A stretch of 62,600 bases of DNA, taken from Bacteroidaceae bacterium (lineage in GTDB: Bacteria > Bacteroidota > Bacteroidia > Bacteroidales > Bacteroidaceae). Position numbers and translations under genes: made by a program. The stretch is from assembly GCA_017520935.1 (NCBI GenBank), contig JAFXEF010000004.1, forward strand, positions 1 to 62,600. The letters run 5' to 3'. The notes under the pieces are model-generated. The model had not been told where the DNA came from, searched no databases, and worked only from the letters and a program-made list of their open reading frames with translations. Shown in pieces: positions 28,104 to 36,581 of this stretch. Position 1 is the first letter of the stretch. Each line of letters begins with the position of its first letter.

Positions 28104-28994
28104 ATGAAGTTTCGCAAACTGGTAGCCATCGAGCCTGTCAGCCTTATCCCATCGGCTGAACAGGAATTGCACAACTACGCACACGAAGTGGTGCTCCATA
28201 CCGATATCCCGGCCTCGGCAGATGAGATTGTATATCGCATAGGCGATGCCGATGCCGTGCTGTTGAGCTACACGTCGAGCCTCACAGCCGAGATGATGGC
28301 CCGGTGTCCCCATATCCGATATGTGGGCATGTGCTGCTCGCTCTACTCTCCCGAGAGTGCCAATGTTGACATCCATTATGCCGAGGCACACGGCATCACC
28401 GTCACAGGCATCCGCGATTATGGCGATGAGGGTGTAGTGGAATATGTCGTGAGCGAACTGGTACGCCTGCTCCACGGCTTTGGCGAAGAGCCGTGGGAAG
28501 TAATGCCCCGGGAGATTACCGGTTTGAAAATCGGTATTGTAGGACTGGGAAAGTCGGGTGGCATGATTGCCGATGCCATGCGTTTCTTCGGTGCTCATAT
28601 AGCCTACTTTGCCCGCAGCGAGAAAGAGGCTGCCACAGCCAAGGGCTACCGCTACATGCCGCTTGCCGACCTTATGGGGTGGAGCGATGTGGTATTCTGC
28701 TGCCTTAACAAGAACACCGTACTCTTGCACGAGGAGGAGATGCAGCGCTTCGGCTGCCATAAGATACTCTTCAATACAGGCCTTTCGCCCGCTTGGGACG
28801 AATCCGCCCTGCTCCATTGGCTCGACAATGGTGACAACCGCCTCTATTGCGACACCGTAGGCGCACTTGGCGGCTCGCACCTGCTTGCCCATCCCAAGGT
28901 TCGTTGTGTGAACGTGTCTACCGGGCGTACCCGACAGGCTTTCGACCGGCTGAGCGAGAAGGTACTGGCAAATATCCGACAATACCAGAACTGA
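28104..28994 (+). CDS. D-isomer-specific 2-hydroxyacid dehydrogenase-like protein
   Basis: A 296-residue cytoplasmic protein. A catalytic-type domain flanks a Rossmann NAD-binding domain with GLKIGIVGLGKSGGMIADAM, YFARSEKE and WSDVVFCCLNKNTVLL. The segment ILFNTGLSPAWDESALLHWL stands where family members normally have NxxRG with the substrate-binding Arg region, so the active site looks non-standard. It probably shares a transcript with the CNNM gene. The substrate is unknown. Confidence 0.75.
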   Translation: MKFRKLVAIEPVSLIPSAEQELHNYAHEVVLHTDIPASADEIVYRIGDADAVLLSYTSSLTAEMMARCPHIRYVGMCCSLYSPESANVDIHYAEAHGITVTGIRDYGDEGVVEYVVSELVRLLHGFGEEPWEVMPREITGLKIGIVGLGKSGGMIADAMRFFGAHIAYFARSEKEAATAKGYRYMPLADLMGWSDVVFCCLNKNTVLLHEEEMQRFGCHKILFNTGLSPAWDESALLHWLDNGDNRLYCDTVGALGGSHLLAHPKVRCVNVSTGRTRQAFDRLSEKVLANIRQYQN

Positions 28995-29040
28995 ATGGAA
29001 TCCATTAGGATAGTCTTACTTGAAAATATTTCCCAGCTTA

Positions 29041-29076
29041 TTGTTTTATTGCAATCATAATTATTATATTTGCAAT
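29041..29076 (+). promoter_or_regulatory. Promoter and overlapping inverted repeat before the ATPase gene
   Basis: TTG at 29041-29043 and TATATTTG at 29065-29072, 21 bases apart, form a Bacteroidetes-type promoter. ATTGCAA (29048-29054) and TTGCAAT (29070-29076) are perfect inverted arms that overlap the -7 box, so a repressor bound there would block transcription. Confidence 0.5.
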
Positions 29077-29092
29077 AAATTTAGGAGCTCGT

Positions 29093-30232
29093 ATGGAAGA
29101 ACTACTTATACAAAACCCCTTTCTTGTGGGTAAATACGTATCTGACAGATATTTCTGCGATAGAAAAGAGGAGACGTCTTTTTTTGTCAAGCAGATAATG
29201 AATGGTAGAAATGTAGCGTTGATTTCTCCACGTCGCTTAGGAAAGACTGGCCTTATCCGGCATTGCTTCAATCAGGAGGAGCTAAAATCCTTGTATTACA
29301 CATTCTTTGTTGATATATATGCAACAACCTCCTTCGAAGAGTTTGTGTACTTGTTGGGTAAGTCAATTTATGAGGGGCTGAAACCTAAGAAGACTCAGTG
29401 GACTGAACGCTTTTTTCAAGCTATCAGTTCGCTACGTGTAGGATTCAAATTGGATGCGATGACGGGCGAACCATCATTTGACATCGGATTGGGCAATATA
29501 CAGTCTCCCCAGACGACCCTTGACGAAATCTTCGCCTACTTAGAGTCGGCAGATCGGCCTTGTATCGTAGCTATCGATGAATTTCAGCAGATAACGGAGT
29601 ATGAAGACAAGAATCTGGAAGCGCTGTTGCGTACCAAGATACAGCAGTGTAGGCAGACGATGTTTGTGTTTGCTGGGAGTAAGCGCCATACGATGAGCCG
29701 TATGTTCAATTCGCCGAACAAACCGTTTTATCAGAGCGCCATCAGTATGAGTCTCGCTCCTATTCCCATCAATGCGTACTGTGATTTTGCCGTTCGCTTG
29801 TTCGAGGAGCGAGGGAAGCATGTTGAACGCGAGGCTGTAGAACAGGTATATGCTATGTTTGATGGCTGTACATGGTATGTACAATTGATGATGAATGAAC
29901 TCTTTGCCTTGACTCCGTTCGACACGTTATGCACTGCCCGTCAGATAGAGGCTGCACGCACGAATGTCATCATCGCCCAGGAGGGGAGCTACAAAGATAT
30001 TCTCGTTCATCTTCCTCCCAAGCAGAAACTTGTGCTTCAAGCTATAGCCAAGGAGCGTAAGGCTCGTGGCATCACATCCTCGACCTTTATGAAGAAATAT
30101 GCCCTTCCCTCGGCAAGTTCCGTGCAGTCGGCCATCAAAGGCTTGTTGAAGAGCGACTTGATAACTCAAGAGGATGATACCTACCGAATCTACGACTATT
30201 TCTTCAGCGAGTGGTTGGCTACGGAATATTAG
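29093..30232 (+). CDS. AAA/STAND-type ATPase (ATPase_2-like)
   Basis: A 379-residue cytoplasmic protein. Walker A is the PRRxGKT variant (NVALISPRRLGKTGLIRHC); Walker B is CIVAIDEFQQIT; a sensor-like FVFAGSKRH follows. The C-terminus, about residues 305-375, looks like a winged helix (ASSVQSAIKGLLKSDLITQE). Such ATPases are numerous in Bacteroidales and archaea and mostly uncharacterised. It is monocistronic between its own promoter and a strong terminator. Confidence 0.8.
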   Translation: MEELLIQNPFLVGKYVSDRYFCDRKEETSFFVKQIMNGRNVALISPRRLGKTGLIRHCFNQEELKSLYYTFFVDIYATTSFEEFVYLLGKSIYEGLKPKKTQWTERFFQAISSLRVGFKLDAMTGEPSFDIGLGNIQSPQTTLDEIFAYLESADRPCIVAIDEFQQITEYEDKNLEALLRTKIQQCRQTMFVFAGSKRHTMSRMFNSPNKPFYQSAISMSLAPIPINAYCDFAVRLFEERGKHVEREAVEQVYAMFDGCTWYVQLMMNELFALTPFDTLCTARQIEAARTNVIIAQEGSYKDILVHLPPKQKLVLQAIAKERKARGITSSTFMKKYALPSASSVQSAIKGLLKSDLITQEDDTYRIYDYFFSEWLATEY

Positions 30233-30265
30233 GAACTGATTATGAATTTGTAAGCTTAATAAACA

Positions 30266-30297
30266 ATTCAGGGCACCGATGCGTCGGTGCCCTGAAT
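30266..30297. terminator. Bidirectional terminator between the ATPase and SusD genes
   Basis: A perfect 14-bp stem, ATTCAGGGCACCGA and TCGGTGCCCTGAAT around TGCG, lies between two convergent genes, with T/A-rich flanks on both sides. Confidence 0.85.
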
Positions 30298-30319
30298 ATA
30301 TAATGGGTGTAATGCGTTA

Positions 30320-31933
30320 TTACATGATAGCCTTAGGAGCTACGGGGTCTTCTCTGAGGAGTGAGACATCGATACCCTTGTTTGCTTCTCTCTCTGATTC
30401 GGGAATAGAGTAGATGAAGATGGGTGACTCGGCAGGAAGGTTCTCGAAGGTTACGTTGCCTGAGAAGTTGGCACCCTTACGGATGATGGGCTTCTTCAAG
30501 CGGAGAACGTCGAAGAGCGAGAAACCTTCGCCCCAGAGCTCAACACGACGCTGGAACCATACCTCGTCAACAAAAGCGTCAAGGTCGGTGGCTGTGCAAG
30601 TGTAAGCGGGGTCACGGTAGTTCTTTACAAAACCCTCAAGTACTTGCTTGCCAGCATCAACACCTGCACTACGACCCAATGCCTCGGCCTGAATAAGCAG
30701 CATCTCCTCAGCACGCATCAAAGGCCAGTCCTGTGAGTTTTCGGTGTTGAATACGATGTTGTCCTGAGGCCCGAACTTCACGTTGGTATATGTGGCGAAC
30801 ACTGCTGCATTGGCAATACCTGCAGAAGCACCTGTACCATAAGCATATTCCAAGTTGGGAGAGAACATATCAGCATCCACCCACCAACCCTTACGGACAT
30901 CGGTGTCGGGAATACGTGCCCACAGAGCAGAATTGATGCGCTTGTGTACCACATTCATACCGATACCAGTGGTATAGCCGTTGCCGGTCATAGAGCAGAG
31001 GTGCGAGGGCCAGTTGATGATACCTGTCTGCACTACATCGTTGTTTGTAGTGATGATAGAACCCCAAATCCAAGAGTTGGCAACATTGTTGAATGAGGGC
31101 ACAGAAACCTCCTCTATAGAATAAGGAGTAGCACCTGACAATTCCAGAGCCTTGCCTGCATCAGTGGCAGCATTGGCATATTCGCCCATCAGCATATTGG
31201 CACGGGCACGGAGACCGTATGCCACGGCAGCATTAATCTGTGCCTTGTCGCCATCGACAGGGTTGTTCTCCAGATAGGGGATGGCCGTGTTGAGGTCATC
31301 CATAATCTGTGTATACACATCCTTTACAGTTGCCAAAGGATTGTTCATAGCTTCCTCCTCGCTCATCGTTTCGGTTACGATGGGCACGGCCAGTTCCTCT
31401 TCATGGCCGAGGTAGGTAAACTGATAGGCTTGTGCCAACTGCAGATAGTCGAACGCACGTGAGGCCAATGCCTGACCTATGTAGTTGGCAAGCTGTCCTT
31501 GTGGCTCTTCATCGCTTACCAAGGTCTTGAGAATATCGTTGGCCGACTTGATGTGCTGGAAGTGCAACTTCCAGATGAAGTTGTTGTACGAAGAGGTCTT
31601 CACACGGTCTTGGAACATCAATTGGTTGCTCAGCCAGTTGTAACCGTGGTTCTCTGATACCATATCCTGACCAGCCTGGTCGAACATCAGACAAAGTGCG
31701 GGGAAACCGAAGTCGAGGTGATTGGTCGATGTGCTTGTTGAAATGGTGCCGAACTGGATGAGGTTGTCCTTCAAAGCGTTCATGTCGCTCGACAGCTTTG
31801 CTGGATTCTCCTGAGCCACTTCAGACTTTTGCTCCGCTGTTACGGTGCCGCCTTGCAGCGCATCGCCTTCTTCGCAGGCTGCAAACAGGGAAGCCGATGC
31901 GAACAATAAGGTGATATATTTATTTGCTTTCAT
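30320..31933 (-). CDS. SusD-like surface lipoprotein of the silent SusC/D pair
   Basis: A 537-residue lipoprotein (lipobox FAAC, Cys20). The SusD/RagB helical fold is supported by ANYIGQALASRAFDYLQLAQ, INAAVAYGLRARANMLMGEY (TPR-like), WPLMRAEEMLLIQAEALGRS and QRRVELWGEGFSLFDVLRLK. SusD proteins form the lid that delivers ligand to the SusC transporter. It starts 22 bases after the adjacent SusC gene and should share its fate: no transcript in the present orientation unless an unseen promoter exists. Confidence 0.93.
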   Translation of the reverse strand: MKANKYITLLFASASLFAACEEGDALQGGTVTAEQKSEVAQENPAKLSSDMNALKDNLIQFGTISTSTSTNHLDFGFPALCLMFDQAGQDMVSENHGYNWLSNQLMFQDRVKTSSYNNFIWKLHFQHIKSANDILKTLVSDEEPQGQLANYIGQALASRAFDYLQLAQAYQFTYLGHEEELAVPIVTETMSEEEAMNNPLATVKDVYTQIMDDLNTAIPYLENNPVDGDKAQINAAVAYGLRARANMLMGEYANAATDAGKALELSGATPYSIEEVSVPSFNNVANSWIWGSIITTNNDVVQTGIINWPSHLCSMTGNGYTTGIGMNVVHKRINSALWARIPDTDVRKGWWVDADMFSPNLEYAYGTGASAGIANAAVFATYTNVKFGPQDNIVFNTENSQDWPLMRAEEMLLIQAEALGRSAGVDAGKQVLEGFVKNYRDPAYTCTATDLDAFVDEVWFQRRVELWGEGFSLFDVLRLKKPIIRKGANFSGNVTFENLPAESPIFIYSIPESEREANKGIDVSLLREDPVAPKAIM

Positions 31934-31955
31934 ATTCTTTTCTTATAATAGGTTA

Positions 31956-34900
31956 TTAGAATGTCATCGTCACACCAGCCGACACGGTACGCATCGGTGA
32001 GTAGTATGAGTTAGATGATGTAGAGTAGCTCTGACGGGGGTCGAGACCCTTGCGTGCTGCGAATACGGCAACGTTGTCAGCAGCAAAGTATACACGGAAG
32101 TTCTGCACGCCAATCTTCTGAGTGAAGGTCTTGGGTACGGTGTATCCGAAGGTGATATTGTTGATGCTGAGGTAGTTTGAGCTTGTCAAGAAGCGAGTAG
32201 AAACGCCGTTTGCATAGCCGTCGCCATTGTAGTTGAGCATAGGAACGTCTGTAACGGTGTTCTCGGGAGTCCATGCGTTAGCGATGTCCTTGTGCCAGTT
32301 CTGTCCGGCATCATCACTTGTGCCCTGGTGCATCAATGCAGCATAGGTGTTGTCGTAGATGCGTCCGCCAAACTGATAAGCGAATGAGATTCCAAAGTCA
32401 AAACCGTAGGCGCTGAGGTTGGTACCGAAGCCACCGTATGCCTTGGGCAGGATATCGCCAGTGGCGTAACGTGTAGCGTTGGTGTACTCGTTGGTGGTCT
32501 CTTTCTTAACTACAGGCTCGCCATTGGCATCCTTCAATGGAGTGCCGTCCTCGCCAACCTGAGGTACGTCTACATACCAGAGAGCATCACCGTTCTCGGG
32601 GTCAACGCCTGCATACTCACGGATATACATCTGATAAGATGATTCGCCTTCACGGTAGATCCATGAACCGTCAATCATCTCGCCGTCAAGGTCGGGGTGC
32701 AGCTCGTTGATAACGTTCTTCACGGAAGTGATGTTGAAGTTGGCTGTCCAGTTCACCTTCTTTGAGCGGATGAGGTCACCCTGGATATCCAACTCAAAAC
32801 CACTGTTCGACATTGAACCTACGTTCATCGGCAGCGCAGTGTAACCCAATGAGGGAGCCACAGGACGCTCGTAGAGCATGTCTACAGTCTTGCGGGTGAA
32901 GTACTCTACAGTACCGCGCAGACGACGTTTGAAGAACTCGAAGTCGAAACCGGTATTGAAGTTGTGTGAGCTTTCCCAAGTGATGTCCTTGTTGCCCTTG
33001 TAGGTCAATGACAGGGCAAAGTCGCCATTGGCATCAGCAATGCCATAGTGGTCAGAGTAGTAGTTATAGTTGTGGAGGCCTGTATAGCCGAGGTTGTCGT
33101 TACCCTGCACACCATAAGAAGCCTTGAACTTCAAGAGGTCAATGTTGTCAACCCCAAGGAGGAAGTTCTCCTTGTTGAGCAACCAACCACCACCTACTGA
33201 CCAGAAGTTACCCCAGCGGTTGTCGGGATGGAAGCGTGAAGAAGCGTCACGACGGAAGCTGGCACTGAAGAAGTATTTGTCGGCATAGTCGTACTGCAAA
33301 CGAGCCAAGAGACCTTGCGTGTTGTACACACCTGTGTATGATGAGGCCTGGGGCTGGCTGATGGCGTTGTCAATCTCAGGAACGTTGGGGTTGTAGAGAT
33401 TCTCTTTAGAACCGCTCAGATACTGATAGGTACGCTGATAGTTCTCATAACCTGCCAATGCATCGATGCTGTGGTTGCCATACTCCTTATTGTAAGTCAG
33501 CAAGTACTGTTGGTTGGTGCTGAACGTACGGGTAGCATATACATAGATGATACCGCCTGTAGATGAGTACTGGCCATAGTAGGCATTATACAAGTTGTTG
33601 ATACGGCTATTGTTTGCGTCTACACCCCAGTTGGCCGATGCCTTAAGACCCTTGGCAATCTCCCAGTTGAGGAACGCACGACCACTGAGCACGTCAGATA
33701 CAGTCTTGTACTTGTCGAGCGCAATCATAGATGCAGGGTTAGAGTTACCCATGAACGGACGGCCGAGACCAGGATACTCACCTGCACCAAAGTCATAAGT
33801 GGTGAAGCCATACTCGTCAATCTTGATTGAGCCGTCGGCGTTGCGCACATAGAGAGGATAAATGGGAGCAATCATGTTGGAGATATAGAACAAGTTGCCC
33901 GATGAACTTCCCTCCTGCTCGCGCGGAGAGAGTGAGTTGGTGTTTACATACGAGAAGCTTGAACCCACCTTGATGCGGTTGTTCACCTGATAGTCAGCAT
34001 TCATACGTGTGCTGAAACGCTGGAATCCAGAACTGGGGATGATACCGGTATCTTCCAGATAACCTGCCGACAAGAAATAGGTCGACTGGGGACTGGCACC
34101 GCTGATGCGAACGTTATACTCCTGACGGAGGTTGTCGTTCTGGAACAACTCGTCGTACCAGTTGTCGGGCTGCAAATAGTACTGCCCGGCATACACATTG
34201 CCCAAGGTAGCGTTGGGGTTGATTTTGCCCTCAGCTGTAAACAGCTGCTCGCCCTCAGGGATGTTGTAGATAGGATAGCCCAAGAACTGCTCTACGTAGG
34301 CACCTACCTTATCAGAAGGAGCAGCACCACCCAACGCATTGTTGATACCCTGATAGTAGGTCTCGTAATATGTGTTGGCATCGGTCATCACATCATAGTT
34401 GGGGATGGCACGACGGTTGGTACCCCACTTGGCATCCACGTCAATCTTGGCTTTCGAGCCACTCTGTCCCTTCTTGGTGGTAATCAAGATTACACCGTTG
34501 GCACCACGAGCACCGTAGAGCGCGTTGGATGCAGCATCCTTCAATACGGTCATGGTCTCGATGTCCTGCGGGTTGATGGTAGAGATGTTGCCTTCGAAGG
34601 GCACGCCATCCACGACATACAGCGGAGCATTGCTGGCACTCATAGAACCGATACCACGGATGCGGACAGTGGCAGAAGCACCCGGCTCACCGTTGGTGGC
34701 TGTAGTCTGCACACCGGCAATCTGACCGCTCAGCGCGTTAGACACGTTGGATACTTGGCGCTCAGCAATCTTGTCGGCCTTGATGGTACCGGCCGAACCC
34801 GTAAACTGGGATTTCTTGGCTGTACCGAATGCCACAACCATTACCTCGTCCAAATGTTCTGTGTCGCTTTCCAGGACAACTCTTACATTAGGCTTAATAG

Positions 34901-34956
34901 CCACCTCAGTAGTCACCATTCCAACGTACGATACGACTAAAGTCTTCGCGCTACTT
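31956..34956 (-). pseudogene. SusC-like TonB-dependent transporter, N-terminally truncated silent cassette
   Basis: The frame from the shared repeat gives about 1,000 residues. It begins SSAKTLVVSYVGMVTTEVAI, mid-way through the carboxypeptidase-regulatory-like domain, then has the plug (GANGVILITTKK) and the full beta-barrel ending SAGVTMTF. The signal peptide, the start of the N-terminal domain and a promoter are absent; upstream the frame meets a stop at 34977-34979. The nearest internal ATG, at 34919, lies inside the domain. I read this as an intact but unexpressed cassette, not decay, because recombination at 34939-34956 with 36785-36802 would restore a full gene in frame. Confidence 0.88.
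34939..34956 (-). repeat. Inverted recombination repeat, left (silent SusC)
   Basis: On the minus strand the sequence is AAGTAGCGCGAAGACTTT, identical over 18 bp and in the same codon phase as 36785-36802 on the plus strand. With the preceding A it forms a dyad: AAAGT and ACTTT around the 9-bp core AGCGCGAAG, a typical tyrosine-recombinase site layout. Confidence 0.8.
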
Positions 34957-35021
34957 TGCCAAAAGAGGTAGGGCTGTTAGTGTTCGCTATAATGCTGGCG
35001 GAATAACCTCCTTATTAATAT

Positions 35022-35041
35022 TATATGCGCGCGTGCGCGCG
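35022..35041. other. Alternating purine-pyrimidine tract
   Basis: TATATGCGCGCGTGCGCGCG is 20 bases of strict alternation and also a near-palindrome, able to adopt Z-DNA or a small cruciform. It lies between the left inversion repeat and the dyad array. Confidence 0.6.
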
Positions 35042-35062
35042 GAAACAACTACGCGAATAAAT

Positions 35063-35148
35063 GTATATTCCAAGACTTGGAATGAATATTGCCAGTCTTG
35101 GAATATATATTGCCAGTCTTGGAATGAATATTGCCACGGTGGCAATAT
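35063..35148. repeat. Array of 21-bp dyad repeats, copy B
   Basis: TTGGAAT recurs at 35077, 35098 and 35119, exactly 21 bp apart. Units read ATATTGCCAGTCTTGGAAT. The first contains ATTCCAAG and CTTGGAAT around A. The last is a 21-bp palindrome, ATATTGCCAC and GTGGCAATAT around G. The array starts like copy A at 10254 and lies 50 bases past the recombinase stop, inside the invertible segment. Confidence 0.75.
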
Positions 35149-35197
35149 AAAATATGTCGGGACATTATTTGTAAGTTTCAATTGTGCTACCCTTGTG

Positions 35198-36358
35198 CTA
35201 CCGCTTGCGGTTTTTTTTGAGTTCCTTGATGATGGTCTGGTTTATCACCTCGCAGTAGTTCATTGTTGTCTTCACGTTCTTGTGGCCGAGCAGCTTCTGT
35301 ACCGTCGTTACGTGTACCCCCTGCATGAGTAGCAGTGTAGCGTTGGTATGACGGGCACTGTGGAAGGAGAAGTGTTTGCGCAGTCCTGCAAGGCGGGATA
35401 TGGTTTTGAGGCGCTTGTCGACGGTCGAGTTTGATGGCAGGCAGAAGAAGCTGTCCACATCATCAGAATATCGCTTCAAGAGTGCCAGTGCCTTACCGTC
35501 GAACAGCAGGTCGATGGGTAAGCTGATGCTCGCACCCGTCTTCTGACTCTCCGTGTTGACCCATGTATGTGACGTACCGCGCTGGATGTTGGCCTTCGTG
35601 AGGCCTACGAAGTCGGAGTATCGCAGCCCCGTGTAGCAGCAGAAGAGGTAGGCATCGAGCGTACGCTGCAGATATTCCTGCCTGGGCGGTAAGATGAGAC
35701 GTTCGAGCTTCTCCAGTTCGAAAGGTGTCAGGTGTGTATGATGGAAGGGCTTGTGACTGATGCTTCGTTTGTGGAAAGGGCTCTCCTCTTCGCTCATCAT
35801 GCCGCGCAGGATAGCGGCATTCACATAGATACGCAGGTGTGTCAGGTGCTTGGCGATGGTGTTCGTGTGATACCCACGTGCTGCCATCCATGACTCAAAT
35901 TTGCTGACAAAGTAGGGCGTCAGCTCCTCTATGGTGACCTCCTCGCTATATTCCTTGAGCAGGTAATAGGTTGTGTATCTGTTCTCTCGAGTACTGTTGC
36001 GGATACGCCCCTTCTCAATCTCGCTGGCCATGAAAGGGAGGAACTGTGGCGAACTGCCATTCGCAACATCCTCCTTCAATAGACGCAGCGATACGCCACG
36101 TCCGCTTTTCCATAAAGCTATCTCGCGCCCCTCCACCTCCACAAGGCGTTCGGCAAGCATCCAGTTCAGGTCCTCGGCATGCGGATGATTGCATACCTCA
36201 CGCTTCACGGCATCCCACTGCGAAGGCCGTATATAGATATGTGTGGAGAAATACTTGCGCTTGCGCCCTAAATAGGCCTCTATTTGAATCACAGCCTTGC
36301 CCTCGCTGTTCAGTTGTTTTTTGCGATTGTATACCAATCGATACGTAATCTTTTTCAT
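35198..36358 (-). CDS. Tyrosine recombinase (site-specific integrase/invertase)
   Basis: A 386-residue recombinase. Residues 1-90 are an arm-binding-type domain (KKITYRLVYNRKKQLNSEGK), about 115-210 a SAM-like core-binding domain (FVSKFESWMAARGYHTNTIA), and 220-380 the catalytic domain. All catalytic residues are visible: Arg in CCYTGLRYSDFVGL, Lys in SQKTG, His and Arg in FSFHSARHTNATLL, His in KLLGHKNVKTT and Tyr in MNYCEV. It is thus likely active. It lies between the inverted repeats in the two SusC genes and is the obvious candidate for inverting them. Confidence 0.93.
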   Translation of the reverse strand: MKKITYRLVYNRKKQLNSEGKAVIQIEAYLGRKRKYFSTHIYIRPSQWDAVKREVCNHPHAEDLNWMLAERLVEVEGREIALWKSGRGVSLRLLKEDVANGSSPQFLPFMASEIEKGRIRNSTRENRYTTYYLLKEYSEEVTIEELTPYFVSKFESWMAARGYHTNTIAKHLTHLRIYVNAAILRGMMSEEESPFHKRSISHKPFHHTHLTPFELEKLERLILPPRQEYLQRTLDAYLFCCYTGLRYSDFVGLTKANIQRGTSHTWVNTESQKTGASISLPIDLLFDGKALALLKRYSDDVDSFFCLPSNSTVDKRLKTISRLAGLRKHFSFHSARHTNATLLLMQGVHVTTVQKLLGHKNVKTTMNYCEVINQTIIKELKKNRKR

Positions 36359-36488
36359 CTTTTGTATCCCTTGTTTTGACGTGTTTCTTTCAAAAAGCCT
36401 CTGTTTTGTGCCCGTTTTATAACATTTTCACCATTTCAGACGTTAAAACCTGCTTTTTTGAAGCAAAAATGACGGAATTTAAGTTTTT

Positions 36489-36522
36489 TTTGCGGTTATC
36501 TCGATTTTTTGCACTACATTTG
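36489..36522 (+). promoter_or_regulatory. Promoter of the active SusC operon, inside the invertible segment
   Basis: TTTG at 36489-36492 and TACATTTG at 36515-36522 fit the -33/-7 pattern, with 22 bases between. Transcription would start near 36529, leaving a ~53-base leader to the ATG at 36582. Inversion would point this promoter at the other SusC gene. Confidence 0.6.
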
Positions 36523-36581
36523 CAGCTTTCATTGAGAGAATAGACCAAATAAATTATTGTTAAACTTTAAGAGAAAAATTT

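Noticed and set aside
27882..28982. 366-codon minus-strand frame
   Set aside because: It lies antisense to the CNNM and dehydrogenase genes, which have clear family motifs and promoter.
30238..30300. Small RNA gene at the strong hairpin
   Set aside because: The hairpin sits exactly between convergent stops and is adequately explained as a terminator.
35063..35148. CRISPR array
   Set aside because: The 21-bp units are contiguous with no unique spacers, are themselves palindromic, and no cas gene is nearby.
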